The notes under the pieces were generated by a model. That model made no database searches, was not told the DNA's origin, and worked only from the letters and a program-made list of their open reading frames with translations. Positions 18,301-27,242 of a stretch of 64,000 nt of DNA are shown here, one piece after another. This DNA comes from Acidobacteriaceae bacterium (lineage in GTDB: Bacteria; Acidobacteriota; Terriglobia; Terriglobales; Acidobacteriaceae). Every line of letters begins with the position of its first letter. Position 1 is the first letter of the stretch. The DNA is taken from positions 59,754 through 123,753 of the forward strand of contig JANXYB010000012.1 in NCBI GenBank assembly GCA_025350325.1, in the 5' to 3' direction. The position numbers were made by a program, and so were the translations under genes.

Positions 18301-18937
18301 CCACATGTTCAAAGTTTTCGGCATGTGGTCTCCAGTATTCTTCCACGGGAGTCACAGTTGGGCCGAGAAGACCGTCGGCGGATTTACATTGAGCGGCATT
18401 TTGAATATTCATTCGGGATTCCCGTTCAATCCGACGTACGGCGGGTTAGGTTGCAATGCGTTTTACCAGAACAGCGGTAATTGCAACCTGCGCGCGGCCA
18501 GCTATCTGGGTGGAGCAAGTCGAAGTCAGAGCACGGACACGTTCAAGACGACGGCCGGTCACTTCCCGAATGGAGGAACGAGTTATTTCACTCCCCCTGT
18601 TGTCGCGCAAGGAAACGCATGGACTACAGACGTCGCGCCTGTACCTACGGCGATTCCAGGCGCCCCTGGCATTCAGCGTAATTCGTTCTTCGGTCCGCGT
18701 TACTCAGACGTGGATATGACGGCCACCAAGGCGTTCGGCTTGCCGAGCATGAAGGTGCTGGGAGAAAGTGCGAGGCTTGAGATTCGCGCGAATGCCTATA
18801 ACCTCTTCAACAAGCTGAATCTGTCTAACAGTGGACTTGACACCAACATTACCGATGCGACGTTTGGCAAAATCACCGGGTCGAATGGTGTGCTTGGCTC
18901 CAGGACGATTGAGATCGAAGCTCATTTCAAGTTCTAG
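15338..18937 (+). CDS. TonB-dependent receptor with carboxypeptidase-regulatory-like domain (Oar type), no. 1
   Basis: About 1199 residues. The ATG at 15338 has GAGGAG at a good distance. A signal peptide ends at AHAQ. Residues about 44-130 form a Cna-B-like domain (SLQGTVADTGGAMVPGAQ, then DGSGNFNFNELAPSTYSL). A plug follows (DIAKLPSFGRDVFQLVQLAP), then a large beta-barrel rich in Asn, Gly and Tyr, ending in Phe (IEIEAHFKF) as outer-membrane barrels do. By family knowledge such proteins import large ligands using TonB energy; this type is strongly expanded in Acidobacteriota. The position beside secreted glycosidases and a palindrome suggests oligosaccharide uptake, which is inference. Confidence 0.9.
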   Translation: MHLYKTISTAKLSWKGLKSRLPVTALLSALIMTLGVPSAHAQYRASLQGTVADTGGAMVPGAQLSLTDKETNRTITAVSDGSGNFNFNELAPSTYSLVITRDGFKKKQLDNVKILAEQANALNVQLDLGGASETVTVNAGDSALIDTETGNVSGTIDQNDIAKLPSFGRDVFQLVQLAPGMFGDGSQAGGGGTNNLPGNQGDGGSGSTAGVFQTENKPQVFGSGGRNDTNGISLDGVSITSVTWGSAAVITPSEDSIKQVKVVANDYDAEYGRSSGAQIQVISQNGTNNFHGTAFIKIDRPGLNAKQRWDPNNNPQRNTSRFNQLGGSLGGPIFHDKVFGFFSYETVRNFASSTGGGWYDTPSFDSSAPAGSIASKFLTIKGAGAVYNKILEGPDDHHQCADVNLIQGVNCNWIQGQGLDLGRPLSGFALGAQDPSYGGKNSTTGVYLPGLGGDGTGGPQNFDGVADMFFVATTNPTQNINTQYNGRLDFQATGKDLLTASVYYVPVTNTNYNGPNRASNLFHHNAKNYSTGAVWSHTFSGSMLNEARADMAGWKWNELADNPQSPLGLPDAVITSSYNGPGGSFGSTEGTTFNINSSNSDQFGPSVGSIFDQWTLNFKDVVTKVQKSHNLKFGGQFTKLAYLDAPTWDGEPTYNFNNIWDFLNDAPQLESITADPRTGQPSIFRKDDRQNLLSFFAQDDWKVKPNLTVNLGLRWDYFGGMYEKKGNEPNVRLGTGSALLSGLYIKLGGNQVKAPKGNFGPQVGFAWSPLQYQSKFVVRGGFGMGFNGLEQAITTNTRNNPPFLANGSSLVGSQIVYGTSSNIYQAGGLPANPNLITTFNAANLPTNGIPTTVTAVDPNLPTAYVYRYSLQGQYDVGHQWVATLGYQGSLGRHLPLQTNLYNKLAPQIISGALAFNPLVNSIDWYEDTGSSSFNALLTEMRHQFSHQFEADVQYRWAKSLDNGSGPFTTPDYEFLPGYNWGPSDFDARHMFKVFGMWSPVFFHGSHSWAEKTVGGFTLSGILNIHSGFPFNPTYGGLGCNAFYQNSGNCNLRAASYLGGASRSQSTDTFKTTAGHFPNGGTSYFTPPVVAQGNAWTTDVAPVPTAIPGAPGIQRNSFFGPRYSDVDMTATKAFGLPSMKVLGESARLEIRANAYNLFNKLNLSNSGLDTNITDATFGKITGSNGVLGSRTIEIEAHFKF

Positions 18938-19119
18938 AGGGAAGTAGTCTCCGCCGGAATCGAGTTGTCTCAGGGCGGGAAAGTTAGAATTCAATGGCCG
19001 TCGGCAATGCCTGCAATAGTGGCGATTGCCGGCGGCTTTTGATTGTGCGATATGGTGGTGGGGACTCAGTCATGCTGACGGCGCATACAATCCAGACTGG
19101 CCGTGGAGAAGCGCAGGCG

Positions 19120-20850
19120 ATGCGATGTCGGGTGGGAATTGGTAGTTTTGGACTGTTGATCGCGTTTGTCGTTTTGACGCGGGCAGGCGTGAGGGCTCAC
19201 GGGCAGGACGCGGGCGTCACCGCGCAGACCGCGCCGCCGACGGGCAGCCAAATCCGATTTGAAGAGATTGCAGCGAAGTCCAAGGTGCATTACGTAACCG
19301 CAACGTCGAGCACCGAAAACAAGAACCAGCCGCAGACCATGGTGGCGGGTGTGGCCTTGCTGGATTACGACGGCGATGGCTACCTCGATATTTATTTGGT
19401 GGGTGGTGCGTCGATTCCGTCCCTGATCAAAGATTCGCCGGTGTATTGGAATCGCCTATTTCACAATAATCACGACGGTACATTTACCGATGTGACGGTG
19501 AAGGCCGGTGTGGCGGGAACTGGGTATGGCAGTGGCGTTGCTGTGGGTGATTATGACAACGATGGAAGGCCAGATATTTTTCTTGCCAACGTTACAGGAA
19601 ATCAGCTCTTTCATAACAATGGCGATGGCACATTCACCGATGTGACGGTAAAAGCCGGATTGGAAGGCGCGAAGCTCGACGGTAAGAAGATGTGGGCGGC
19701 GGGCGCCGGCTGGTTCGACTACAACAACGACGGACTGCTGGATCTTTTTGTCGTGAACTACTGCAAGTGGGAAGTGAATAAGGATCCGGTATGCATGTTG
19801 AAAGATGGTGTGCGCGGATTTTGCCATCCCAAACTCTATGAGCCACTGCACAACACGCTTTACCGCAACAATGGAAATGGCACCTTTACCGATGTATCAA
19901 ACGAGACGGGAATCGCGCAGTATTTCGGCAAGGGAATGAGTGTGACATTTGCGGATTATGACGGCGATGGATATCTCGATGCGTTCGTCGCCAACGATAC
20001 TACGCCGAATTTTCTGTTGCACAATTTACACGGAAAAAGATTTGAAGATGTGGCCGTTCAGGCGGGGGTGGCATATGCGGCTGATGGTGGATCGCTTTCG
20101 GGGATGGGTGCGGACTTTCGCGATGTGAATAATGATGGGTTACCAGACATCTGGTATTCAACGGTAGAGCATGAAGAATTTCCTCTGATGATGAACGCGG
20201 ACAAAGGTGACTTTATCGATATGACTGTGGCAAACGGGCTAGCGAAGACGACCGACATGTCTGGTTGGGGCGACGGCATGGGGGACTTTGACAACGATGG
20301 TTGGAAAGATTTATTTGTGGCACGCTCGAACGTGATGGACAATATTAACGCTGCGAATCCTGCTCGGCGATATGAAGAGCCAAACACAATTTTTCGTAAC
20401 GTCGGCAAGGGAAAATTTCAGGATGTCAGCGCTACGGTAGGGGCGGACTTTCAAAAAGAAGCTGCGCATCGCGGCGTAGCGTTTGGTGATTTGGATAACG
20501 ACGGGCGCATCGATATGGTGGTATCCGTATTGAACGGGCCGGCAAAGCTATTTCACAATATCTCTCAGACGAGCAATCATTGGGTTCTGCTGAAGCTGGT
20601 GGGTAAAAAAAGTAATCGCATGGCGATCGGCGCGCAAGTAAAAATTACGACAGAGGACGGCTCGCAACAATGGAATGAAGTCACGACAGCGGTGGGCTAC
20701 GCGTCGTCGAGCGATCCTCGGGTGCATTTTGGCTTGGGGAAAAACAAGGTCCTCAAAGAGATCGAGATCCGCTGGCCCAGTGGAATACGGCAGTTGCTGC
20801 ACGATATCGCAGTGGACAAAATCGTGGAAATTGAAGAGCCGGCCAAATAG
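19120..20850 (+). CDS. CRTAC1/UnbV-type VCBS-repeat secreted protein
   Basis: About 576 residues from the ATG at 19120, which gives a clean signal peptide (MRCRVGIGSFGLLIAFVV); the frame opens upstream at 18994. At least seven calcium-binding-like FG-GAP/VCBS repeats are visible: DYDGDGYLDIY, DYDNDGRPDIF, DYNNDGLLDLF, DYDGDGYLDAF, DVNNDGLPDIW, DFDNDGWKDLF and DLDNDGRIDMV. They form a beta-propeller. The C-terminus has the ASPIC/UnbV motif (VGYASSSDPRVHFGLG and IEIRWPSG). Extracellular or periplasmic; the role of these proteins is not settled. It follows TonB receptor 1 in the same direction and converges on a TPR gene. Confidence 0.85.
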   Translation: MRCRVGIGSFGLLIAFVVLTRAGVRAHGQDAGVTAQTAPPTGSQIRFEEIAAKSKVHYVTATSSTENKNQPQTMVAGVALLDYDGDGYLDIYLVGGASIPSLIKDSPVYWNRLFHNNHDGTFTDVTVKAGVAGTGYGSGVAVGDYDNDGRPDIFLANVTGNQLFHNNGDGTFTDVTVKAGLEGAKLDGKKMWAAGAGWFDYNNDGLLDLFVVNYCKWEVNKDPVCMLKDGVRGFCHPKLYEPLHNTLYRNNGNGTFTDVSNETGIAQYFGKGMSVTFADYDGDGYLDAFVANDTTPNFLLHNLHGKRFEDVAVQAGVAYAADGGSLSGMGADFRDVNNDGLPDIWYSTVEHEEFPLMMNADKGDFIDMTVANGLAKTTDMSGWGDGMGDFDNDGWKDLFVARSNVMDNINAANPARRYEEPNTIFRNVGKGKFQDVSATVGADFQKEAAHRGVAFGDLDNDGRIDMVVSVLNGPAKLFHNISQTSNHWVLLKLVGKKSNRMAIGAQVKITTEDGSQQWNEVTTAVGYASSSDPRVHFGLGKNKVLKEIEIRWPSGIRQLLHDIAVDKIVEIEEPAK

Positions 20851-20892
20851 ACCGCGTCCAAAAAAAGAAATCATGGCTTGTTACTGCATAGA

Positions 20893-22143
20893 TCAGTATG
20901 TGGCCTGGTTGTCTGACAAAGGCCGTTTATTGAGACGGTCGAAAGTCGCGCGCGCTGAGGCAGCCTCTTGCCTACGGCCGGCGCGGGCATAAGCCGAACC
21001 AAGTGCGAAGAAAACTCTACTTTCGTTCGGGAAGGATTTCGCGGCAATCTCCAGTTCTGGAATGGCCCGCGCAAATTCATTCGTATCGAGCAGCAAGAGA
21101 CCCAGCAGATAGTGCGCGAACGGCTGGCGGGGATTGAGACTTGCGGCTTGCTGAGCGTAAGGCAAGGCGGCAGCGGAGTCCACCTTGTACAAAGCGGCCG
21201 CGATTTCCAGGCGAGCTTCGACATTATTTGGATTGTGCTCTATCGCCTTTTTGAATTGTTCGACAGCTTGGGGAATATCGCTTTGCTGCACCAGGGATAG
21301 CCCGTAGGCGTACCAGACGTTAGGGAAATCGGGATTCTCTTGTATGAGAGCGGCGTAAGCTTGATTTGAATCAGGGAACTTCTTTAGCGTGGAAAGACAA
21401 GCTGCGATTCCCACGCGTTGAATAAAATTCCTTTCAGTTGTGCTGACAGCGCTGAAATTTATCGGTGACGTTCGCAAGACCGCCATCCCCATCGCTTCCA
21501 TCGACTCGTCGCTTCTAACGCCCAACTTACATAGCGCCCCGAGGGCGTTCGATGCAGCTTTGAACTGGCTGGCGCGCAGCAGCAAAAGTCCTTCGTGATA
21601 AAGCACCACGGGCTGAAGCTGCTGATCGGTTGCTACCCCAAGCGACAAACCGGAGCGCAAATTCTTGAGGGCTCGGTCGTCCTGCTTCAATTCAAATTGG
21701 CAAAGGCCGAGCATCGCCAGTGCGGTGCCTTCCCTCGGCGCGAGAGGCACAACTTTCTCAAAGTCGTGTGATGCTGATTTGTAATCGTTGAGGTCGTATT
21801 CAATGGTCGCCAGGGAAAACCATCCTTCCGCCCACTTGGGATGCAGAGACAACGCCTTTCGATAAAGAGATGCAGCCTCGTCCAGCCGGTCATTTTCGCG
21901 AGCAATCGCGGCGCGACGAGAGAGGTCGTCAAACTGAGCGAACGAGTGAGGCTGAGTTGAGGCTTGACCGGAGGCTATCGACGCCGCGCTAAGCAGGCAC
22001 AACAGCATGCACCAGCTGTTGCGGGCGTAGTGGGCCGGTATCTTTACAGACGCAGGCGATTTGACGAGCGGATTGTGCACCAGAACTGAGCCTAACGGAT
22101 GAGGCGCGGGCTTGGCACGCGTCGGCAGAGAAATTAATTTCAT
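20893..22143 (-). CDS. Secreted tetratricopeptide-repeat protein
   Basis: 416 residues with an N-terminal hydrophobic segment (WCMLLCLLSAASIASGQ, about 44-60) that looks like a signal peptide or anchor behind a basic 40-residue leader. The rest is a TPR solenoid: typical helices include LDEAASLYRKALSLHPKWAEG, YKSASHDFEKVVPLAPREG, IPQAVEQFKKAIEHNPNN and FARAIPELEIAAKSFPNES. TPR arrays mediate protein-protein contacts. Convergent with the CRTAC1 gene, with which TPR proteins are often neighbours, and 11 bases downstream of LacI regulator 1 on the same strand, so probably read from the same transcript. Confidence 0.8.
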   Translation of the reverse strand: MKLISLPTRAKPAPHPLGSVLVHNPLVKSPASVKIPAHYARNSWCMLLCLLSAASIASGQASTQPHSFAQFDDLSRRAAIARENDRLDEAASLYRKALSLHPKWAEGWFSLATIEYDLNDYKSASHDFEKVVPLAPREGTALAMLGLCQFELKQDDRALKNLRSGLSLGVATDQQLQPVVLYHEGLLLLRASQFKAASNALGALCKLGVRSDESMEAMGMAVLRTSPINFSAVSTTERNFIQRVGIAACLSTLKKFPDSNQAYAALIQENPDFPNVWYAYGLSLVQQSDIPQAVEQFKKAIEHNPNNVEARLEIAAALYKVDSAAALPYAQQAASLNPRQPFAHYLLGLLLLDTNEFARAIPELEIAAKSFPNESRVFFALGSAYARAGRRQEAASARATFDRLNKRPLSDNQATY

Positions 22144-22154
22144 GTTTTTTTGGA

Positions 22155-23246
22155 TTAGGTTTGGTCATTTACTTCGAGGCAAGGCGCGAGGATGTGAGTG
22201 ACAGCGTGCGATGTGGATTCACGCACGATCAGCCGGGGATAGACGGTGATGACGGGAGACCGCAAGATAGGAGTGTCATCTCGGATCAGTGATAGAAGCG
22301 TGCTGGCCGCAGCCTGACCCATGGCGCGCAAAGGCTGGTGGATGGTGGTGAGCGACGGGTGCGTAGTCGAAGCGATCAGGACGTCATCAAATCCCATTAC
22401 GGAAACGTCTTCAGGGACACGCAGGCCGTGTTCGCGCAATGCGAGAATAGCGCCGATGGCGGTTACGTCATTGAAGGCGAAGATCGCAGTGAAGCTGCGG
22501 TTGCGACGGAGAAGCTCTTGCGTGACTTCATGGCCGGGGCGCGGACCAGGCTCTGGATTCTCAAGCTGAATGACGAGGTTGTTATTAATGGGAAGATCGA
22601 GTGCGGCTGCTGCTTTAACGATGGCCTGCCAACGCGAGGCTGTGTCGGAACTGAAGGCCTGGCCTTTGATAAACGCAATCTGTTTGTGGCCGAGCAATTT
22701 CAAATGCGAAAGCGCTTGATGTGCGGCTAAGTCGTGATCCAACTCGATCATGATCATGCCTTTGTGCCGCTTGTGGCCCGATACTGCGACCAGGGGGATA
22801 GGCAAGTCTTCATCGATGGGGGTATCGATTGCAATAATGCCCTCGACGGAACGGGCGACCATGGAGCGAAGATGACTGATCAGCAGTTCGGCACGATGGC
22901 GATGGCTGACGACAAAGTAGAAATAGCCATCCTTGAGTAATTCATCTTCAACGCCACTGAGAACCCCGGTGGAATAGCCTTCGCTGATCTCGGGCACGAT
23001 CACGCCAATGGTAAAGGTGCGTTTCTGCCGCAAGCTCCTCGCCACCGAATTGGCAGTGTATCCGTGGAGGGCGGCCGCGTGCAGCACGCGCTCCTGTGTT
23101 TCCTTGGCAATGCGGTGCGCCGTCGCCGCCCCATTCACGATGCGCGAGACAGTAGACTGAGACAGCTCGAGGATGTTCGCGAGTTCTTTCAGAGTGATCG
23201 GCTTAAGTGAAATGTTGGCCAAAAGGGGGAGTCTCCATAAATGCAT
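22155..23246 (-). CDS. LacI-family transcriptional regulator 1
   Basis: About 363 residues from the ATG at 23246; the frame opens at 23300 but the added residues do not look like this family. The N-terminal helix-turn-helix is ITLKELANILELSQSTVSRI and the hinge helix is YTANSVARSL. The periplasmic-binding-like domain includes FTIGVIVPEI, a ligand-loop FAFNDVTAIGAILAL and VSVMGFDDVLIA. By family knowledge it binds a CG-centred operator and is released by a sugar. It lies directly upstream, on the same strand, of the TPR gene and downstream of the PF10091 enzymes, so it likely controls this island. Confidence 0.9.
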   Translation of the reverse strand: MHLWRLPLLANISLKPITLKELANILELSQSTVSRIVNGAATAHRIAKETQERVLHAAALHGYTANSVARSLRQKRTFTIGVIVPEISEGYSTGVLSGVEDELLKDGYFYFVVSHRHRAELLISHLRSMVARSVEGIIAIDTPIDEDLPIPLVAVSGHKRHKGMIMIELDHDLAAHQALSHLKLLGHKQIAFIKGQAFSSDTASRWQAIVKAAAALDLPINNNLVIQLENPEPGPRPGHEVTQELLRRNRSFTAIFAFNDVTAIGAILALREHGLRVPEDVSVMGFDDVLIASTTHPSLTTIHQPLRAMGQAAASTLLSLIRDDTPILRSPVITVYPRLIVRESTSHAVTHILAPCLEVNDQT

Positions 23247-23320
23247 GCAAGAGATTTCTGCGGTTGCGGTTGATAAGCATGGCGGAACCAGATCTTGCAT
23301 ACGGCTCTTGCAGTCTATTT

Positions 23321-24628
23321 TTACCCTTTTTCGTGAAATCCGGCTCGCTGCATGGCCACGCTGGCGCTCGCATTACGCATGAACACATTCCACACAAAAC
23401 CGGAGCGCAGATTTTCTGCCATCAGCACGGAGATACCCTGGTCGATGCCGAGGACGTCGGGGTCGTACCAGTCGGCTGAGGGATGAAAAGCATCGACAAA
23501 GCCGTAGCGACCCCACGCTTGTTTGCCCCACTTTGCTCTCATGGCTTTTAGAACCGATATGCAGTCAGCGGGCAAAAACGCGAGAGAGCCAGCGGCTGCG
23601 CATGGAACAACAGTACCATCCAGCGGACCCTGCGCCGGCGGCCCACCCCATGCCGTATAACCGCCAGCGTAATCAGACGCGGAGATACCCCAGTAATCTT
23701 CGCTATACCATTTTGGATACGAGAGGCAGAATGCCTTGTGCGCCCGAGTTGCAGTCACTGAGTTGTCAAAATAGTTGGCATACCCATCGCGTTTGTTTCG
23801 GAAATCGAACCAAGCTTGCGAGTATTGGTGCGTGAAGATCGGGTCGTTGCCGCTGATGAAGTTATACCCCTGGTAGTAAATGGTGGGGCGCGTGAAGTTG
23901 TTCCAATATTGTCCTGATACGGGATGGGTGGGCGAGCCGATAGCCAGAAGATAGATCATCATCAATTCGCAATAGTGTTCCCAGCGGGCGTCGAGGAAGC
24001 CCTTGTCGGGATGCCAACCCATTGAGAATGTTTTGCCTCCGTTCAGCATCCAGGGCCAGTCGACGCGCTCGTAGATTTGCTGAGCGGCAGATTTGATTGT
24101 CGGATCTTCGAAGTAGGCCTGGGCGGTGAGTACTCCGCAAAGCAGCAGGGCAGTATCGATCGATGAGAGTTCTACGCCGCGAATGCGCTCTCCGGTTTCG
24201 ATATCGCTGAAGTGGTAGAAGAATCCATGGACTTCGGGAAAATGGTTCAGATGCCAATTTAGAGTGGTTTTCACGCGTTCAATGATTTGCGCGCGCGGCA
24301 GGTAGCCGCGGCGATCGGCAATGCATAAGGCGGTCAAGCCGAATCCGGTTGCCGCAATGCTCGCCATCTTGCGCGGATCGCGTGAGCCGCGGAGATCGTT
24401 GCGAGCCCGGTCGAGCACCTGCCCCGTGACCGGGCTTGCCTGTTCCCAAAAGAACAATGTGCCTTGGCGTTCAAGATCGTCGAGAAAGGCTTCATCTTCT
24501 TTGGTCGGCTGCCAATTAACGGCTGCGGCGGCAAGCCAGTGCGGAGCAATCGCACAACCAGCTGCCAGTGCAACGGACTTCAATAGTTCTCGTCGCTTCC
24601 GGTTGGAAAGCGCGTGTTGTTGGCTCAT
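23321..24628 (-). CDS. PF10091 glucoamylase-like enzyme, probable GH144 endo-beta-1,2-glucanase
   Basis: 435 residues. The N-terminus has a twin-arginine-type signal (KRRELLKS at 11-18, then AGCAIAPHWLAAAA). The rest is a single (alpha/alpha)6 barrel with the PF10091 landmarks: LERQGTLFFWEQASP, ATGFGLTALCIADRRGY, GFFYHFSD, WAEHYCE-like motif (DARWEHYCELMMIYLLAIGS), SQAWFDFRNKRDGYANYFDN and WGISASDYAGGY. Characterised members with this domain are GH144 endo-beta-1,2-glucanases, which cut linear or cyclic beta-1,2-glucan to sophoro-oligosaccharides. Substrate here is inferred, not shown. It is followed by LacI regulator 1 and preceded by a larger homologue on the same strand. Confidence 0.75.
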   Translation of the reverse strand: MSQQHALSNRKRRELLKSVALAAGCAIAPHWLAAAAVNWQPTKEDEAFLDDLERQGTLFFWEQASPVTGQVLDRARNDLRGSRDPRKMASIAATGFGLTALCIADRRGYLPRAQIIERVKTTLNWHLNHFPEVHGFFYHFSDIETGERIRGVELSSIDTALLLCGVLTAQAYFEDPTIKSAAQQIYERVDWPWMLNGGKTFSMGWHPDKGFLDARWEHYCELMMIYLLAIGSPTHPVSGQYWNNFTRPTIYYQGYNFISGNDPIFTHQYSQAWFDFRNKRDGYANYFDNSVTATRAHKAFCLSYPKWYSEDYWGISASDYAGGYTAWGGPPAQGPLDGTVVPCAAAGSLAFLPADCISVLKAMRAKWGKQAWGRYGFVDAFHPSADWYDPDVLGIDQGISVLMAENLRSGFVWNVFMRNASASVAMQRAGFHEKG

Positions 24629-24704
24629 CGACTACTCCTACTCCTAAACTCGTTTGGTGCTTCGTGCTCGCGTTTCGATTTGAGGCTACGCGAAGCTAGG
24701 CAGC

Positions 24705-26945
24705 TCAATTGCTAGTGGCTGCGCTGAGCTTCTGAAGCATCTTTCCGATCTCTTGATTCGACATAAAGTTTTTCCACACCAGGCCTGTGCGGTAGTTTTC
24801 GATCATGACAACAATCGGCGCCTGATTGAGGCCCATATAGATCGGCGCGACCCAATTGGCGCCGGGATTGTAAGCGTCGCGGAGTCCGTAGACGTCCCAC
24901 ATGCGAGCTCCTTCGTCACGGTAGTAGTGCTTGAGTGCGGCCATCGACGCCTCTGGAGTGTAGGGAAAAGAGGCTAGAGCGCCAGTGGGAGTGATGGTGC
25001 CGTGGTCGTCGGCATCGTCGGGAGCTTGCGCGGTATATCCGTTCGGGCCGTCACTCGCGGTGAGTCCCCAAGCGTTGGGTCCGTAGCCAAGCTGGTGCTT
25101 GGGATTAGCCGTCGAGTATGCGCGGTTAATGAGCGCGATGTTGCGATTGTTATCGAAATACGATCGGGTGAAGCGATCGTGCAGGCTGTGCGGATCGAAT
25201 CCCATGAATGAATAATGGGTGAAGAATAGAGGTCCGCCGAGACCAACACCGACATCGAGCTTAGTTCCGTAGTAGGTGTGCCCATTGCCGTAATGGTTGC
25301 CATCGGTGCTGCCGGACCACCCTTGGCGATAGGTGAGCGCGCGTTCTGATTGCCCGGCCCAGCCCGAGTAGTAGAGGCTCGCCGGCACCGAATGACTTGG
25401 CGACGCGATGCCGAGAAGGTAAGTAATCATGACTTCGTTGAATCCGATGAGTGGATGGTGAATTTGAAATCCCCACTGCGGTGACCAGTGCCAATAGAGA
25501 AAGTCGCTTTGAGAACTTTCGCGATACCAATCCCATTCCACTGATTCCCAGAGCGCAGTGATCTTGCTATAGAGTGACCGCTCGTCTGCGGTTGGCCCGT
25601 GAAAGTATTGCCGCGCTGCCAGCAGGCCCTGCATGAGGAAGGATGTCTCGACGAGATCCCCACCGTTGTCGAGCATGCCAAAAACGGGCATGGTTCGACC
25701 GGTGCTGCCGTCCATGTAATGCGAAAATGCTCCATGATAACGCTGCGCGTGGTTTAGGAAGTCGGCAATTTTCGTGAGCCGTTTGACGCCCTCTTGGCGA
25801 GTGATAAATCCGCGGTCTACGCCGACCATGAGGGCCATGATGCCAAAGCCACTGGCACCTGTGGCCACCACACGATCGTCGCCAGGAAAGTTTTCGCGCG
25901 TCATACCAGAGCGGGGATCTGCTCCCTCCCAGTAATAGTGAAAACAGGCCTTCTGGACCATGGTAAGCAATTCATCATCGCTGAGTTCGCGCGTGGATGC
26001 AGTGACGGGAGCGGACAAAGTGGAGTCGTGATATTGCCGATCGGCAGCGGCAATTTTGTATCGAGCTCGAACGCCGGCCTTGCCTAGAAAATCCTCGTAA
26101 CGGTTGATGCCGGGGATCTGGATACCGATGGGAACGAATTCGCCCCCTTCGAGCGAACGGTAGATTACGTAGCGAGCGGGCAGAGTTGCGCGTGCGGCAT
26201 CCCACTCAAGTTCAACATGGCGGTCGTACCCTGTGGCGCGCAGATGGAGTGGAGCGGGCAGGGTTCGAGAGATCTTCGCGTCATCATCGACGCGAATTTC
26301 ATCCACGATGAGGGTGTGACTTACGTTATCCGCGCGGCCCTGATGAAAAGTGATGCTTTGCAGGTATTCAGGTTTGAAGGGATAGATGGATGCGGTACGT
26401 AAATCGGTGAATGGAATGCGCACGTGGATCCAGTGCCCGGCTGGTAGGGTCCCCGCGTATTTTGCGAGTTCAACGGGCTCGCTGAAGCTGCCGGGGAATT
26501 CGGCCACTTGGAGGCCTTCGAGGGCGTTAGAAAGCACGACTCTGGGCAGATCGGCGGCGGCGATGGGTTGGTCAGAGTAGAGAGAAAAATAAAGGGAGTG
26601 TCCATCGAATCCTGGGCGTCGATTGCGAAAATCAACCGCGCCCACCTGAGCCAACCATCCACCATCGGGTGCGGACTGCCAGTGAATTCGAATTGCATTG
26701 GGGGGAGTGAGGAAATGTTTAATCTCCACAGGAAGTCGTCCGCCAATTTGTTCGAGCGTGCTCGCCCCAGCCGTCTGTGCACGGCTGTAGAAGTAGCTAT
26801 CTGTGGTGAGACTATTGTCGAAGAAGACGTGGCGATAGTAGGAGGACAAGGGCTGCGCCTGACACAGCACCTGAAAGAGGAACAGAACCAGTGCGATGAT
26901 TATCCGCGTTCGAGGTGTCAGCGACCTTGATGCTTCGAATCTCAT
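24705..26945 (-). CDS. Large PF10091 glucoamylase-like enzyme with N-terminal sandwich and FN3-like domains
   Basis: About 746 residues from the ATG at 26945, which has GAGGAG at ideal spacing; the frame opens at 27074. A signal peptide ([18 protein letters not shown]) is followed by a beta-sandwich (about 30-225) that may bind carbohydrate, then an FN3-like domain ([17 protein letters not shown]), then the catalytic barrel ([92 protein letters not shown]). It is homologous to the 435-residue enzyme but larger and clearly secreted. Probably a beta-1,2-glucan-active enzyme of GH144 type. Divergent from the GH3 gene, with an operator-like site between. Confidence 0.75.
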   Translation of the reverse strand: MRFEASRSLTPRTRIIIALVLFLFQVLCQAQPLSSYYRHVFFDNSLTTDSYFYSRAQTAGASTLEQIGGRLPVEIKHFLTPPNAIRIHWQSAPDGGWLAQVGAVDFRNRRPGFDGHSLYFSLYSDQPIAAADLPRVVLSNALEGLQVAEFPGSFSEPVELAKYAGTLPAGHWIHVRIPFTDLRTASIYPFKPEYLQSITFHQGRADNVSHTLIVDEIRVDDDAKISRTLPAPLHLRATGYDRHVELEWDAARATLPARYVIYRSLEGGEFVPIGIQIPGINRYEDFLGKAGVRARYKIAAADRQYHDSTLSAPVTASTRELSDDELLTMVQKACFHYYWEGADPRSGMTRENFPGDDRVVATGASGFGIMALMVGVDRGFITRQEGVKRLTKIADFLNHAQRYHGAFSHYMDGSTGRTMPVFGMLDNGGDLVETSFLMQGLLAARQYFHGPTADERSLYSKITALWESVEWDWYRESSQSDFLYWHWSPQWGFQIHHPLIGFNEVMITYLLGIASPSHSVPASLYYSGWAGQSERALTYRQGWSGSTDGNHYGNGHTYYGTKLDVGVGLGGPLFFTHYSFMGFDPHSLHDRFTRSYFDNNRNIALINRAYSTANPKHQLGYGPNAWGLTASDGPNGYTAQAPDDADDHGTITPTGALASFPYTPEASMAALKHYYRDEGARMWDVYGLRDAYNPGANWVAPIYMGLNQAPIVVMIENYRTGLVWKNFMSNQEIGKMLQKLSAATSN

Positions 26946-27068
26946 CCTGTCGATCTCCTCAGCGCCCACAATCCCACGTGCATTTTCTAGGGGTTGCTCC
27001 TGATTCGCGAGAACCATTGCGTGATCCTGTTGACGGACGGGTTTGGGAGTGTTACAAATTCGCCGGTA

Positions 27069-27084
27069 GCGCAAACGATTGTGC
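27069..27084. promoter_or_regulatory. Imperfect CG-centred dyad, putative LacI-family operator
   Basis: GCGCAAACGATTGTGC differs at two of sixteen positions from the perfect palindrome at 15234-15249. It sits in the 297-base divergent region between the large PF10091 enzyme (start 26945) and the GH3 beta-glucosidase (start 27243), where one operator could control both. Confidence 0.5.
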
Positions 27085-27242
27085 CAAGGAATTGTAAGCT
27101 CATAGAGTCGTTGCTGAAAAGACTAATTCCTCTCGGCCATGCCTCACAGTCAAGGGACCCCAGATAAGCAAATTGCGTGTTCGTGTCACCTGGACAATCA
27201 GCGAAACAATCAAACTAAGTCTCGGAGAAGATCGTGTTGCGA

